Numbered from the stretch's first letter, positions 1 through 8,426 are shown. The stretch: 64,000 nucleotides of DNA from a virus (IMGVR_UViG_3300013093_003863:1-64000), one strand, 5' to 3'. Numbers and translations are program-made. The notes: generated by a model not told the origin, from the sequence alone.

Positions 1-215
1 AGATTCATACTACTGCTGGGATTTGCCAATGTTACAGTTTGCAGTTGACCGTATGCTGATTGATATGCGTTTGTTGCCACTTTGTTTTCTTCCTCTAATA
101 TTATTCGACCCTGTGCGAGCCAATTAAAAAATCGCAATCTCCAACTACGAGATTTTGGAAATAATACACGGTATGCTTTATCATAACGATGTTTACGATC
201 CGCAAGTTCCTTCAT
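1..215 (-). CDS. Hypothetical protein, C-terminus cut by window edge
   Basis: An open frame of 71 residues runs from an ATG at 213-215 off the left edge. It begins MKELADRKHRYDKAYRVLFP and is basic at the N-terminus. The ATG overlaps the TGA stop of the upstream gene (ATGA), which supports the start and suggests translational coupling. No family is recognised. Confidence 0.6.
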   Translation of the reverse strand, partial: MKELADRKHRYDKAYRVLFPKSRSWRLRFFNWLAQGRIILEEENKVATNAYQSAYGQLQTVTLANPSSSMN

Positions 216-544
216 GACTTGATCATTTCCATTGCTACAATTTGTCCAACCTGAGCAGAAATGTCTTGGTCATCGTGTATGACATTTAAGATCTCAATAG
301 TCTCGTCCTTTTTGGGATCATAGCGTCTTGTAATTAACACAACACCACCACGGCCCACACTGACATCAAATCTAAATGTTCTGGGAATGTCGTGGTTGTC
401 AGGGCCTGCAAGTACCCCTGCACGATGGCCTTTGCGTCTAGTAGGGTTACCACTAGCAAGTCCGGCAGTGGCATACACTTCTTCATCACATTTGCCGTAC
501 TCTTGACCCCATTGTACTATTTTATTACATAACCATTTGATCAT
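212..544 (-). CDS. Hypothetical protein (110 aa)
   Basis: A small soluble protein with no recognised domain. The middle contains a Gly-rich stretch (VGRGGVVLITRRYDP) that looks like a beta hairpin. Its start ATG overlaps the stop of the gene upstream (TCAT on the plus strand) and its own stop overlaps the start of the next gene, so it lies inside a translationally coupled minus-strand operon. Function unknown. Confidence 0.6.
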   Translation of the reverse strand: MIKWLCNKIVQWGQEYGKCDEEVYATAGLASGNPTRRKGHRAGVLAGPDNHDIPRTFRFDVSVGRGGVVLITRRYDPKKDETIEILNVIHDDQDISAQVGQIVAMEMIKS

Positions 545-909
545 TTTAATCCTTTGTCTGTTAGTGCTACAATGACCTGTAGTCGGTCCAAACTTTCCTT
601 TGCAGTGGCCAGGGCATCTGCAACTGCCACATGGTCTTGAGCAAGTTGTTCAATATGCCGTTCCATTTCGATCTTTGCACGTACCCAGTTAATTGCTTCA
701 ACGGCGTCGGGGGTTAGGCTTACTGACCCATATGGTCCATAGATCTGGGTCCAATAATTTCCATCCCATGTTTCTATGCGGGCGTTATTAAATCTCAGAG
801 CACCCCTGGCTGGGGCAGGCACCGGAGTATCGGCATTGATATATGGACCGCCAGCGACTTCATTGCCCGAGGTATTAATGTATTGACTTCCAGTTAGCCC
901 ACTAAGCAT
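541..909 (-). CDS. Small protein with a phage-fibre-like motif
   Basis: 122 residues. Around residues 35-56 the sequence RGALRFNNARIETWDGNYW fits the short motif G-x-[LMI]-R-[YF]-N...W-x-G-x-x-W that is common in phage tail-fibre and other virion proteins. The C-terminal half is a predicted amphipathic helix. A virion role is therefore plausible, but only this motif supports it. The gene overlaps both neighbours by a few bases. Confidence 0.55.
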   Translation of the reverse strand: MLSGLTGSQYINTSGNEVAGGPYINADTPVPAPARGALRFNNARIETWDGNYWTQIYGPYGSVSLTPDAVEAINWVRAKIEMERHIEQLAQDHVAVADALATAKESLDRLQVIVALTDKGLK

Positions 910-1441
910 CCACAGTCTCCAATAGTTCCGGAGCTTTGGACTTGATCAATTCCTTTAGTGCCATTTGTATGTAATCGTTCACAGTCATATCTAACCTATG
1001 TGCACGACGATAAATCGCCATCTCTAGATCACTGTCAAGTTCCAATTGTATCATAACTCGTGTGTCGTACTCTCGGCCATTAACAATAGCAGTGGCCTTT
1101 TCCACAAAGTCTTCTTCAACGTCTAGATCTGTGTAGTCAACACCGTCCCATGCTGTGTTCATGTCGATACTACGTGTGGCAGCTTCTTCGGCATGTGCTT
1201 TTGCATACAGGGGATTGATCATTCGATATGCACGTTCGTTGGTAAAGTCATGTGCTGAAACTTCGTATACTGTTTGCGTTTTTGTATCAAATACAATGTC
1301 AATGCTGTACCCACCTCGTCCATGTATGCCATTCCAATTGGCCAACATAAATGTGTCCTTGCCGTAGCAGTTCCACAAATAACGGTCACCTTCTGTGATT
1401 CGGTAATTGGCCAGCTCTAGCCATTGCTTTAATGTAATCAT
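902..1441 (-). CDS. Hypothetical protein with C-terminal ribbon-helix-helix-like segment
   Basis: 179 residues. The N-terminal 120 residues are acidic with no recognised family. The last 50 residues (MIQLELDSDLEMAIYRRAHR followed by a VNDYIQMALKELI helix) have the strand-helix-helix pattern of CopG/Arc-type ribbon-helix-helix domains, so DNA binding is possible. The start ATG overlaps the stop of rnh (ATGA), giving a coupled rnh operon. The fold assignment is inference from pattern, not a clear family match. Confidence 0.55.
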   Translation of the reverse strand: MITLKQWLELANYRITEGDRYLWNCYGKDTFMLANWNGIHGRGGYSIDIVFDTKTQTVYEVSAHDFTNERAYRMINPLYAKAHAEEAATRSIDMNTAWDGVDYTDLDVEEDFVEKATAIVNGREYDTRVMIQLELDSDLEMAIYRRAHRLDMTVNDYIQMALKELIKSKAPELLETVDA

Positions 1442-2433
1442 TTCTTCTCCGGATAACTTGCTGATAAAAAGTCCACGTAACCTTGAATGTTTTCACTGAT
1501 GCGTTTCAAATCATACTTGCCACAAAACTTCAAAAACTTGGTACCAATTTGTGGTATGTCTTTTGGTACGCTATTTTCTGCGATAGTTTTTGCTATGTTC
1601 ATTTTAACATCATCGGGCTGAGCAGTCAAGTCCACAATGGTCACATTACGATGATAGTCATCTAGAACCTTGTGTTCAACTCCGTTATGGTCAGTCCAAC
1701 GTTGAAGCATGAGATTGTTCCACGCAAATCCTTTGTTGTTTCTATCTTCAAATGCTTCTTGTAGGCCCACTCGGTTTTTAGTGCCTTTGGTACGCACACC
1801 TGGATAAGCACTAAACACATTGTCTGTAGCATCACCACGCATACATTTTTCAAACAAGATCCATTTGGGGTCAGGAATTTTCTTAGGCTCTTTAGTTTTC
1901 TTGTCAATAACTAATCGGCCTTTTTTATCCAATATGCCCGCCAGTGTATGCAGCTCGTCGCTAATGCCATTGTACTGCACAACATTGTCGGCAAGTAATT
2001 GATAAAAGTCTGTATCTGAACTTACAATAACGTGCGAATCCTCAGGGTGTGCTTGAATCCATCCTGCCACCAAGTCATCTGCTTCCAGTGCTTCGTGCCG
2101 GAGAACAGTACAATTGCTTTTTTCATAGAAGAACGTTTTGAGTTCGTCAAAAGTTTCCCAAAATAGTCGATCTTCTTCGGCTTCTTTTTCTGTAAGTGCA
2201 GCTCGTGCAACTGCACGGTTTTTCTTGTAGGGCTCATAATAGTCCTTACGCCAACTACGTCCTTCCAAACAGATCACAACATGATCTGCTTTTTGTTCTC
2301 GGTATGCTTTGGCAATAGAGTTGAGTGTAACGTGAGCAGCAAAGCCCAATCTGTCCCAAGTGTCTGCTTGGCGAGCGGCTGAGTGACGTGCACGGAAGAA
2401 TGTATTAGCTGTGTCAACGATTAAGTATTTCAT
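1438..2433 (-). CDS. rnh: 5'-3' exonuclease / RNase H (T4 Rnh / FEN family)
   Basis: 331 residues, near the usual size of T4 RNase H. The FEN family removes RNA primers and 5' flaps during lagging-strand synthesis using two Mg2+ ions held by clustered aspartates. Visible motifs are the N-terminal YLIVDTANTFFRA, the EALEADDLVAGW metal cluster near residue 115, VIVSSDTDFYQLL near 137, and the later GDATDNV helix-hairpin region. It lies upstream of small unknown genes. A near-consensus sigma70-type promoter ends 6 nt before the ATG, which would give a leaderless message (see finding). Confidence 0.9.
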   Translation of the reverse strand: MKYLIVDTANTFFRARHSAARQADTWDRLGFAAHVTLNSIAKAYREQKADHVVICLEGRSWRKDYYEPYKKNRAVARAALTEKEAEEDRLFWETFDELKTFFYEKSNCTVLRHEALEADDLVAGWIQAHPEDSHVIVSSDTDFYQLLADNVVQYNGISDELHTLAGILDKKGRLVIDKKTKEPKKIPDPKWILFEKCMRGDATDNVFSAYPGVRTKGTKNRVGLQEAFEDRNNKGFAWNNLMLQRWTDHNGVEHKVLDDYHRNVTIVDLTAQPDDVKMNIAKTIAENSVPKDIPQIGTKFLKFCGKYDLKRISENIQGYVDFLSASYPEKK

Positions 2434-2439
2434 AGCATA

Positions 2440-2468
2440 ATAATAGCATATTATGATTTATTTGTCAA
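2440..2468 (-). promoter_or_regulatory. Sigma70-like promoter of rnh, leaderless geometry
   Basis: On the minus strand TTGACA (2463-2468) is separated by 17 nt from TATTAT (2440-2445). Only TATGCT lies between the -10 box and the ATG at 2433, so the expected transcription start is at or within a base or two of the start codon. There is no Shine-Dalgarno sequence. It overlaps the 3' end of the upstream gene. Confidence 0.75.
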
Positions 2469-3221
2469 GAGAATTTGGACATAATATTGCATTAAAAACT
2501 CGGCCCAAGCCCGGTGAGCATCTGCCCCAAAATGGTAAGAATTGGGATTTACCGTTTTGAAACCTTTTTGTATGCACCAATTGTAATAGGTTAAATTACT
2601 GTCATACGGACCCACATAGTTTAATCCCCAATCATGCTCATTGGGTACAACTTTTGTTGCATCTGTTGTTATTTGACGACTACGAATATTTGCAAAGTCA
2701 CTGTAGGTGTTAAAGAATATATGCGGAATATTTTTGTTTTCTAACGCTTGGTGCAAACGCCAAATTTGATCATGCCAGCCAAGTAGTTTGCGTTCCCTGG
2801 TCACGTGTGTTTGATCTACGACCCATTCTCGATAACGTTGTTGTAATTCTCGAGGCACAGTATCTGTACCACTGGCAGTGACTTGGTAGTAGGTGTTATT
2901 GTGTAGCCATTCCTCTCGCTCCCAAGTACTCCAGCCAATAATAACGAGATCGGGTTTTTCTCGTACAAATCCACCTTGTACACTTTCTATGTGTGGCCAA
3001 GTTGTACGCATTATGCGATCATTACTGGCTGCACTTTCGGCATCGCATTCTAGTACTGCGTTCAATTCGTTTGCAATCAAGCATCCGTAACTTAATTTTA
3101 AATTGTCGGGATGTGGCCGGCGTCCCAAGTTTCGATACAAGTAATCGTCTTCGGCAAAACAGTAGGGGTTTGCTACTTCGGCACCAGCACTGTGGCTGTC
3201 GCCATTGACATAAACGATCAT
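2451..3221 (-). CDS. SGNH/GDSL-hydrolase-like phage protein
   Basis: 256 residues. The N-terminus VYVNGDSHSAGAE carries a GDS block I like that of SGNH hydrolases. The C-terminus has YHFGADAHRAWAEF, matching the D-x-x-H block V that supplies the catalytic Asp-His. A GWSTWEREEW segment sits in the middle. SGNH enzymes are esterases or acyl-hydrolases, often acting on acetylated sugars; the phage substrate is unknown. It overlaps the next gene upstream by ATGA. Class is fairly sure, substrate not. Confidence 0.7.
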   Translation of the reverse strand: MIVYVNGDSHSAGAEVANPYCFAEDDYLYRNLGRRPHPDNLKLSYGCLIANELNAVLECDAESAASNDRIMRTTWPHIESVQGGFVREKPDLVIIGWSTWEREEWLHNNTYYQVTASGTDTVPRELQQRYREWVVDQTHVTRERKLLGWHDQIWRLHQALENKNIPHIFFNTYSDFANIRSRQITTDATKVVPNEHDWGLNYVGPYDSNLTYYNWCIQKGFKTVNPNSYHFGADAHRAWAEFLMQYYVQILLTNKS

Positions 3222-3457
3222 TCGCGATATGCCGGATTGGGAAATTCTAGTTCAAACACATGATAAGTGCCGGTATTTTCTTTGTCTCTGAGTATTTCCA
3301 TTGTGCGATTTTGTTCGGCTTCGTCCAGAGTTTTAAATATACCGCTTCCGATAGTTCCTGTGCCCATGCCAGCCGGAGAGATATAAAGACCACCACTGAT
3401 TGACAGTTTGGTCAATTGATAAAATTTCAGTATGCGTGGTGGTTTTAAACTTTCCAT
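3218..3457 (-). CDS. Hypothetical protein (79 aa)
   Basis: Small protein with a Gly-rich centre (GMGTGTIGSGIFKTLDEAEQ) and no recognised family. Start and stop overlap neighbouring genes by TAATG and ATGA junctions, which supports it as a real operon member. Confidence 0.55.
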   Translation of the reverse strand: MESLKPPRILKFYQLTKLSISGGLYISPAGMGTGTIGSGIFKTLDEAEQNRTMEILRDKENTGTYHVFELEFPNPAYRE

Positions 3458-3867
3458 TAGCTTACCTCGGTCCGTCCGTTACCAATGTCCTTTTTGTCAA
3501 TGACTCGGGGGCGATTGTCGTAAGGTTGATTGGCTTCCCATTGCTCGTAGTTTTCGGCAAGTACATTTCGGCACACATCGGCAAACCACTGATCCACCAT
3601 GTCTGCATCAGTTTTGCCTTTGTAGCCCGAACGTGCTAGATTGGTAATAAACTTTTCATTCCAGTCTAGTTCAAATGCACCATTGCCAATATTTTCTGGA
3701 TCTAGTTCTACTTGAACTACACTGACCCAAGGTTCGCCTTTTGCATCTGCAATTTGTCGTGGAGTCATTCCAGTAAAGTCTATTTTCTTTGTTGTCTTTC
3801 GAGCAGGAGTCTTTTTAGCTGGAGCTTTTTTAACTTCGGGTTCTGCTCGGGGTTTTCTTGTTGCCAT
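3457..3867 (-). CDS. Hypothetical protein with Lys/Ala-rich N-terminus
   Basis: 136 residues. Residues 1-28 are a basic Lys/Ala/Pro/Thr tail resembling nucleic-acid-binding tails; the remainder is a mixed acidic domain with no recognised family. A good Shine-Dalgarno (AAAGGACAAATATG) supports the start. Confidence 0.6.
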   Translation of the reverse strand: MATRKPRAEPEVKKAPAKKTPARKTTKKIDFTGMTPRQIADAKGEPWVSVVQVELDPENIGNGAFELDWNEKFITNLARSGYKGKTDADMVDQWFADVCRNVLAENYEQWEANQPYDNRPRVIDKKDIGNGRTEVS

Positions 3868-3881
3868 ATTTGTCCTTTATT

Positions 3882-4112
3882 TTATTTAACGGGTCGTGTC
3901 AACAACCATAATAAATGTTCTTCACCGCCGTGCCAATGATGTTCGTATACGGGTTCACCGGGACCGGTGTAAGTAGCAGTGCCTTGGTAGGCCTTTTCAA
4001 GCCATATACGGCGACCCGATTGTACACAACGTCTAGGCCACAGTGCAAACTTTGATTTCCACTCGGCCCGGTAGTAAAAGTGATCAAGGTCGCTGAGTAT
4101 ATCTAGTGGCAA
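3882..4112 (-). CDS. Conserved-type small phage protein, TTG start next to homing endonuclease
   Basis: 76 residues, ending with the pattern EHHWHGGEEHLLWLLTRPV and rich in Trp, Arg and His. The frame is chosen over an overlapping alternative because its composition looks protein-like. The only upstream start is a TTG directly after the TAA of the endonuclease gene, so the 5' end may have been altered when that gene was inserted. Function unknown. Confidence 0.5.
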   Translation of the reverse strand: MPLDILSDLDHFYYRAEWKSKFALWPRRCVQSGRRIWLEKAYQGTATYTGPGEPVYEHHWHGGEEHLLWLLTRPVK

Positions 4113-4883
4113 TTAAGTGCCCCACTCTGTTATTAAATTGTATCCTGCATCTCTTATTTTATCTTCGTACATCAAAGTCTTCTCGTATAAATCTTTCATT
4201 GGTATCTTTACTACTGGGTGAATCATTTCTGGGTCATAGGTTTGTGGGCATCCGTGCCAAAATCTTCCATGATATAAAAACACTGTATTTGAATTTGGAT
4301 CATACCCATCAACTCTATATTTTACTTCTGGTAACCAATATTGGCGTTCGGGTACATTTAGCGAATCTAACCATCTTTTTTCTGCCTTTGATACAGGAGT
4401 AATTTTATGAGACGCATGAAATACCCCCTTTCTTAACGCCATTAATTCTTTAAAATTTTCTTTTTTACAAATTGGGCACGGTGTACAATGTTGTTTTGTT
4501 GAAATTCCAGTAAAAGATATACCTATATGTAAACTACATTTTATATTATTAAATTTATTTCTTGTATTAGGCATTAGAGTTGCATCTGTGAAATTTAATT
4601 CAGGTCTTTGACTTTTGTACCAATCAAGTCGTTCAGCTGAAGAAACTATCAACGTTTTTCCAATATGATTTGATGTATATTCCTTTGGGCAACAATATTT
4701 TCTTTTTTTAGTAAATGAATAACTGATAGCTTGTTGCTCTCCGTGAATACATCTATATCTAATCTTATGATCTACTCCAGTATATTCTGATATGAATTCT
4801 ATTTTATTAACTAATTCAGGATTCATTAACTCAAATAATTGAATAAATTCTTTATGTGTTCTTTTATTTACAGGATTCGTCAC
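4113..4883 (-). CDS. Putative free-standing homing endonuclease (Vsr/EDxHD-like)
   Basis: 256 residues from a GTG preceded by GGGGAACTAC; an upstream TTG at 4895 is the alternative. The N-terminal half holds Cys/His clusters (RYRCIHGE, YCCPKEY, and the later CSLHIGISF and CTPCPICKKE) like the zinc-binding repeats found on phage homing endonucleases. The C-terminal half has SKAEKRWLDSL, YRVDGYDPNSN and FLYHGRFWHGCP, matching Vsr/EDxHD-type nucleases. The gene is clearly more A+T-rich than its neighbours, which points to independent arrival. A CATAAATA late-type box lies 25 nt upstream. Confidence 0.7.
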   Translation of the reverse strand: MTNPVNKRTHKEFIQLFELMNPELVNKIEFISEYTGVDHKIRYRCIHGEQQAISYSFTKKRKYCCPKEYTSNHIGKTLIVSSAERLDWYKSQRPELNFTDATLMPNTRNKFNNIKCSLHIGISFTGISTKQHCTPCPICKKENFKELMALRKGVFHASHKITPVSKAEKRWLDSLNVPERQYWLPEVKYRVDGYDPNSNTVFLYHGRFWHGCPQTYDPEMIHPVVKIPMKDLYEKTLMYEDKIRDAGYNLITEWGT

Positions 4884-4908
4884 GTAGTTCCCCAAACGTT
4901 ATTAAATA

Positions 4909-4916
4909 TATTTATG
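4909..4916 (-). promoter_or_regulatory. Late-type promoter octamer (CATAAATA)
   Basis: Minus-strand CATAAATA, one base from the T4 late consensus TATAAATA, lies 25 nt before the GTG of the homing endonuclease with a GGGGA ribosome site between. T4 seg genes are also often late-transcribed. The surrounding 60 nt are very A+T-rich, so chance is possible. Confidence 0.4.
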
Positions 4917-4943
4917 CTATTTAATAATAAATGGGGAATTTAA

Positions 4944-5792
4944 TTACGTAGACCATGCGTTCTTAAAAAGCGGAACTTGAAGTCTATCACTATAACGCCA
5001 TCCACGTTGCATTGTTGCAAGTGCCACGTTCTTTGCATTTAACGTATAAACACTTTCAACACCGCCTACAGGCATTAAGTATACGTGTCCAACAAAGCCG
5101 GCATCACGATATTCTTTTACCGCACGTTCTGCATCCGATATGTCTTGTTCTGTGGCCACTACAAACTTTAGATATGCAGTCCCAAACCATTCATATTCGC
5201 ATACAATTCGAGGTTGTATTGCGTCCGCCCACGATTCGCCACTTGCCGGTAACTTGGCACTTACACTGAAAGTAATCTCTCTATTTCGATTTTGTCGTTG
5301 CCATTTAAACAAATACTTCTTGAAGTCATCGGTCAACTTTTGTGTGCCATTTGTTTCAAATGTAATCTCCTTAAGACCCTGCATATCAGGATGATCCAAC
5401 AAGTCTGGATACTGTCGTTGCCAACCCAGCAAAGGTTCGCCGCCTGTGATTACGAGATGCTCGTCCTCCCACCCCTTGTGAGGTAATATGTCCATAATCT
5501 GATGGGCAATTGCGTCAGTATCAAGCATGGGACTAAGATGCTTAAACCTAGGATCCCAACTAGCATAACTGTCACATCCAGTAGATACCAAAGGCAATTG
5601 TTTATAATCGTTGAACATGTGGACCACTTGAGCAATATCTTCGACTTCATTACTAGTTTCTCCTCGAGGCATACCAAATCCGGCACATTTAAAGTTACAT
5701 CCAAACACACGTAAGAACACAGAAGGAACACCCATGTAACGTCCTTCGCCCTGTACACTATAAAATAATTCTGCTACTTTTAATTTACTCAT
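4944..5792 (-). CDS. queE: QueE-like 7-carboxy-7-deazaguanine synthase, variant cluster motif
   Basis: 282 residues from the ATG at 5792, which overlaps the MazG-like gene by 8 nt; a 17-residue upstream extension lacks support. QueE is a radical SAM enzyme that converts 6-carboxytetrahydropterin to 7-carboxy-7-deazaguanine. Visible are the N-terminal FYSVQGEGRYMGVPSVFLR, GGEPLLGW and FETNGTQ. The Fe-S motif is unusual: C32-x3-C36 is followed by AGFG, and the expected third Cys with its CD(S/T) context appears only at C73 (TGCDSY). It works with FolE and QueD, also in this window, to feed DpdA. Confidence 0.85.
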   Translation of the reverse strand: MSKLKVAELFYSVQGEGRYMGVPSVFLRVFGCNFKCAGFGMPRGETSNEVEDIAQVVHMFNDYKQLPLVSTGCDSYASWDPRFKHLSPMLDTDAIAHQIMDILPHKGWEDEHLVITGGEPLLGWQRQYPDLLDHPDMQGLKEITFETNGTQKLTDDFKKYLFKWQRQNRNREITFSVSAKLPASGESWADAIQPRIVCEYEWFGTAYLKFVVATEQDISDAERAVKEYRDAGFVGHVYLMPVGGVESVYTLNAKNVALATMQRGWRYSDRLQVPLFKNAWST

Positions 5793-6126
5793 ATATTTTT
5801 GACCACTTCTTAAGTTTAATTTTTTTGTTTGATTTGGCAACATCTAGTTCACTCTGTGTGAATAGGCCTTGCTCGATCAAAATGTCAATCATGGCCAAGA
5901 CATCACCAACTTCTTTTGCAAGATTTTCGCGTTGTGTGCCTTCGCCATTTAAGTATACATTGTCCACGCCAAAACGTCTACACTTGCTGACATTTTGTAT
6001 AACTTCGGCACATTCTTCTTGCAATATGCCCAAGGCTTCAAGAATTCGGTCGTTGTTGTGATCGATTGGTGTAATTTCTTGCATGGCACGTTTTTCTATG
6101 TGATTTTTCATTTTTGGTACTTGCAT
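5785..6126 (-). CDS. MazG-like nucleotide pyrophosphohydrolase
   Basis: 113 residues. The helices GILQEECAEVIQNVSKCRRF and LAKEVGDVLAMIDILI carry the EExxE...ExxD metal-binding pattern of the MazG/all-alpha NTP pyrophosphatase superfamily, which hydrolyses (d)NTPs to monophosphates. Phage MazG-like proteins are thought to adjust nucleotide pools. A Shine-Dalgarno (AAAGGACAATTTATG) and a sigma70-like promoter support this start. The 3' end overlaps queE. Confidence 0.8.
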   Translation of the reverse strand: MQVPKMKNHIEKRAMQEITPIDHNNDRILEALGILQEECAEVIQNVSKCRRFGVDNVYLNGEGTQRENLAKEVGDVLAMIDILIEQGLFTQSELDVAKSNKKIKLKKWSKIYE

Positions 6127-6143
6127 AAATTGTCCTTTGTTGA

Positions 6144-6172
6144 ATTATACTATATATTTTTAAATGAAGCAA
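6144..6172 (-). promoter_or_regulatory. Sigma70-like promoter for mazG-like and queE
   Basis: Minus strand TTGCTT (6167-6172), 17-nt spacer, TATAAT (6144-6149). The -35 lies inside the 3' end of the upstream gene. A short leader with an AAAGGA ribosome site leads to the ATG at 6126. Confidence 0.65.
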
Positions 6173-6695
6173 GTCTATTTTCAAGTTGACTATACCTTTC
6201 TAGTGATTCATTATACAAACTGACATATTCGGGATGAATGGAAATATTTCGATTTAGATAATCTCGAATCGGCAAAGAAAAATGAAAACAGTATCGGCCT
6301 TTAAAGTTTAAATATTTAGATTTTTCCAATCGTTCAGGAACAAATCCTTTGTTCTCTTGAAACCACAGAGCAACGTCGGGGTGATGTTGCCAATCGGGAA
6401 TGACATAAGCATTGTCGTTGAGCAAATGATTCATCATGCTACCATTGATAGAAATATTTTTAATATCTATAAAAGTGTCGTTTTCTAATTGGCCATTGAT
6501 GCGGTATTCATTGGTGCTGTGTTTGTCACATAATTCGATCCATAGCACATGCTCGTTATCGGCCAAGTCACATTCAAATTTCACATGATCCAAGGGCATA
6601 ACAGTATCGAGCACAACTGTGTCATCAATACCAATCTGTACCACTTCGGGCATACTAACGTAATTGGTGTTTAAAAATAGTTCAAACTTAACCAT
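6150..6695 (-). CDS. Beta-sandwich (carbohydrate-binding-module-like) phage protein
   Basis: 181 residues from the ATG at 6695, overlapping the radical SAM gene by 8 nt. The N-terminal 90 residues (IGIDDTVVLDTVMPLDHVKF, then FECDLADNEHVLWIELCDK and IDIKNISING) match the pattern of the proteins at 37932-38378 and, more loosely, 36382-36660: a displayed-ligand-type beta-sandwich resembling xylan-binding CBMs. The C-terminus continues into a Trp/His-rich tail. Sugar binding or a virion-surface role is inferred. Confidence 0.6.
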   Translation of the reverse strand: MVKFELFLNTNYVSMPEVVQIGIDDTVVLDTVMPLDHVKFECDLADNEHVLWIELCDKHSTNEYRINGQLENDTFIDIKNISINGSMMNHLLNDNAYVIPDWQHHPDVALWFQENKGFVPERLEKSKYLNFKGRYCFHFSLPIRDYLNRNISIHPEYVSLYNESLERYSQLENRLASFKNI

Positions 6696-8211
6696 GGTGT
6701 TCGGCAATGTCGTCCTCGATAATGATGCCCCTTTCCAACTGATCCAGCTTTTGCTCAAAGTAGGCGATAACATCGTTGTCACCGACCCAACTGTTGTATC
6801 CCAGTTGCCTAATCAGTCGTTCGGCACGTATTCTGCGTTGTACTCGTATTTTAAAATTGCTATTTTCGTTTTTCCAATATATACCATTGTCGGTGTGTCC
6901 GGGAAAGGCCGATTGTATGTTTAACTGCTCTTTCAGTGACTCCAGTGGTGATCCCGGTATAATGCCCAGGGTAAACCCTAGGGCCACAGTGTCTATGGTT
7001 CGATCCAGGGCCATGGGTTGATATCGTGTCAGTAGATCCAATGTTGATTCAAAATCCTGTTCGGTTTCGGTGGGATAGCCAACAATCAGTAACCAAGTGC
7101 ATCTAATGCCGTACAACTGTATTTTGGTCATGGCATAATCTATATCACTGTTACTGAATTTCTTTTTCATATGGTCACGTACCTGTTCCGACCCACTTTC
7201 TATTCCAATATATAAACTACGTACTCCGCTGTCTTTTAAATTGATCCAATCTTTTTCTTTGTAAGTAATTGCCGGCTTGATTATGTAATAGCCGCTCCAA
7301 TGTATTTTGTTATCGCTCCAGCGATTGTAAATGGCCAATACATTGATAAAATCTCGGAATGCGCGATCACTGCCGTTTACCAAACTGTCATTAAAAAAGA
7401 AATGCTTTACATCATACTGTTCTTTTAGTTTGATCAGTTCATTGGCCAGTTTGACACCGTCCTTGAACTTGTACTTGTCCCAAAAACTTCTTATATCACA
7501 AAAGGTACAATTTCTTACACATCCACGGCTACCTTCTACACCAATGGTGATTCCGTGTACACGTGAATTTATATATTGTTCCAGCCGGAATCCGCTATAA
7601 TCGGGAATGGGAATTGAGTCAAAGTTTTGCAGCGACTGCCCCACACTGTTGACTCCGGGAAACGGCAACCGATCGCTTAGTATAGCTCGCCAAGACAATT
7701 CGCCCTCGCCAATGGTGTAAAAATCGATCAAACCTTTTTCGTATAATTTTTTTCCGTAGTCACTGGAATTGGCTCCGGCTCCGCCAACTACCACAATGCC
7801 CGACATTTGTTGTCGATAGCGTTCTAAAAACCACGTGGTGTATGCAAAACTATGAATGCTAAACACACTGATCCCAACAACTTGGGCTCGAAATATTGTA
7901 TCCAAGTCAAGTGTTTGTGTAAAAGCTTCGACCAAATCCAATTCATCTGCAGACAACTCTTGCTCAAGTTCGCACCAATCATTTAACAGTCGATTGTTGT
8001 TTGCGAAATAAGTTTGAAATTCCAAATTGATATCTATAAAATCTACACTGCATCCCATGGACTTGGCAATAGACTGTAACAGTGCTGGAGCCATGGGAGG
8101 ATTATTCAAACCCAATTTGGGTGTATTAAGTAACACAACCGATTGATATTTGCTCTTGGCAAGCACTAAATCGGTTGTGTTATTGGGTTCAATCTTGTAA
8201 ACTTTATGCAA
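6688..8211 (-). CDS. B12-binding-type radical SAM protein
   Basis: 507 residues from a TTG; no better ATG precedes the conserved N-terminal domain. Residues 20-180 resemble the cobalamin-binding Rossmann domain of B12-dependent radical SAM enzymes (VVLLNTPKLGLNNPPMAP; VVGGAGANSSDYGKK). The cluster motif GCVRNCTFCDIRSFW follows near residue 230, then YIGIESGSEQ, typical of the Elp3/MiaB SAM-binding core. Members do methylations or rearrangements; the substrate here is unknown. Overlaps the beta-sandwich gene and follows queD and a small membrane protein. Confidence 0.8.
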   Translation of the reverse strand: MHKVYKIEPNNTTDLVLAKSKYQSVVLLNTPKLGLNNPPMAPALLQSIAKSMGCSVDFIDINLEFQTYFANNNRLLNDWCELEQELSADELDLVEAFTQTLDLDTIFRAQVVGISVFSIHSFAYTTWFLERYRQQMSGIVVVGGAGANSSDYGKKLYEKGLIDFYTIGEGELSWRAILSDRLPFPGVNSVGQSLQNFDSIPIPDYSGFRLEQYINSRVHGITIGVEGSRGCVRNCTFCDIRSFWDKYKFKDGVKLANELIKLKEQYDVKHFFFNDSLVNGSDRAFRDFINVLAIYNRWSDNKIHWSGYYIIKPAITYKEKDWINLKDSGVRSLYIGIESGSEQVRDHMKKKFSNSDIDYAMTKIQLYGIRCTWLLIVGYPTETEQDFESTLDLLTRYQPMALDRTIDTVALGFTLGIIPGSPLESLKEQLNIQSAFPGHTDNGIYWKNENSNFKIRVQRRIRAERLIRQLGYNSWVGDNDVIAYFEQKLDQLERGIIIEDDIAEHHG

Positions 8212-8222
8212 ATTTTTCTCGA

Positions 8223-8426
8223 TTATGATTTCAATCCATTATTAAATTTTGCACATCTTCCCTCAACAATGGTTATTGAAGGATCTTGTCGAAACTTTTC
8301 TTCGGCCTTGGCCACATCTGATTGACATTCGGCTCGATTTGCGTAGGGAGTCTCGACCGACATTGCACCACATTGTGTTCCTTGACAAAAGAACACAATG
8401 GCCAGATACATGATGTTAATATCCAT
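8223..8426 (-). CDS. Small membrane-anchored or secreted protein (67 aa)
   Basis: The ATG at 8426 shares a base with the queD stop (TAATG). Residues 1-20 (MDINIMYLAIVFFCQGTQCG) form one hydrophobic segment suitable as a signal anchor; the rest is a hydrophilic domain with four Cys in all, possibly forming disulfides outside the membrane. Function unknown. Confidence 0.55.
   Translation of the reverse strand: MDINIMYLAIVFFCQGTQCGAMSVETPYANRAECQSDVAKAEEKFRQDPSITIVEGRCAKFNNGLKS

Noticed and set aside
6150-6782. Longer start for the beta-sandwich protein
   Set aside because: The extension overlaps the radical SAM gene by about 95 bases in another frame; the ATG at 6695 gives the usual short overlap.
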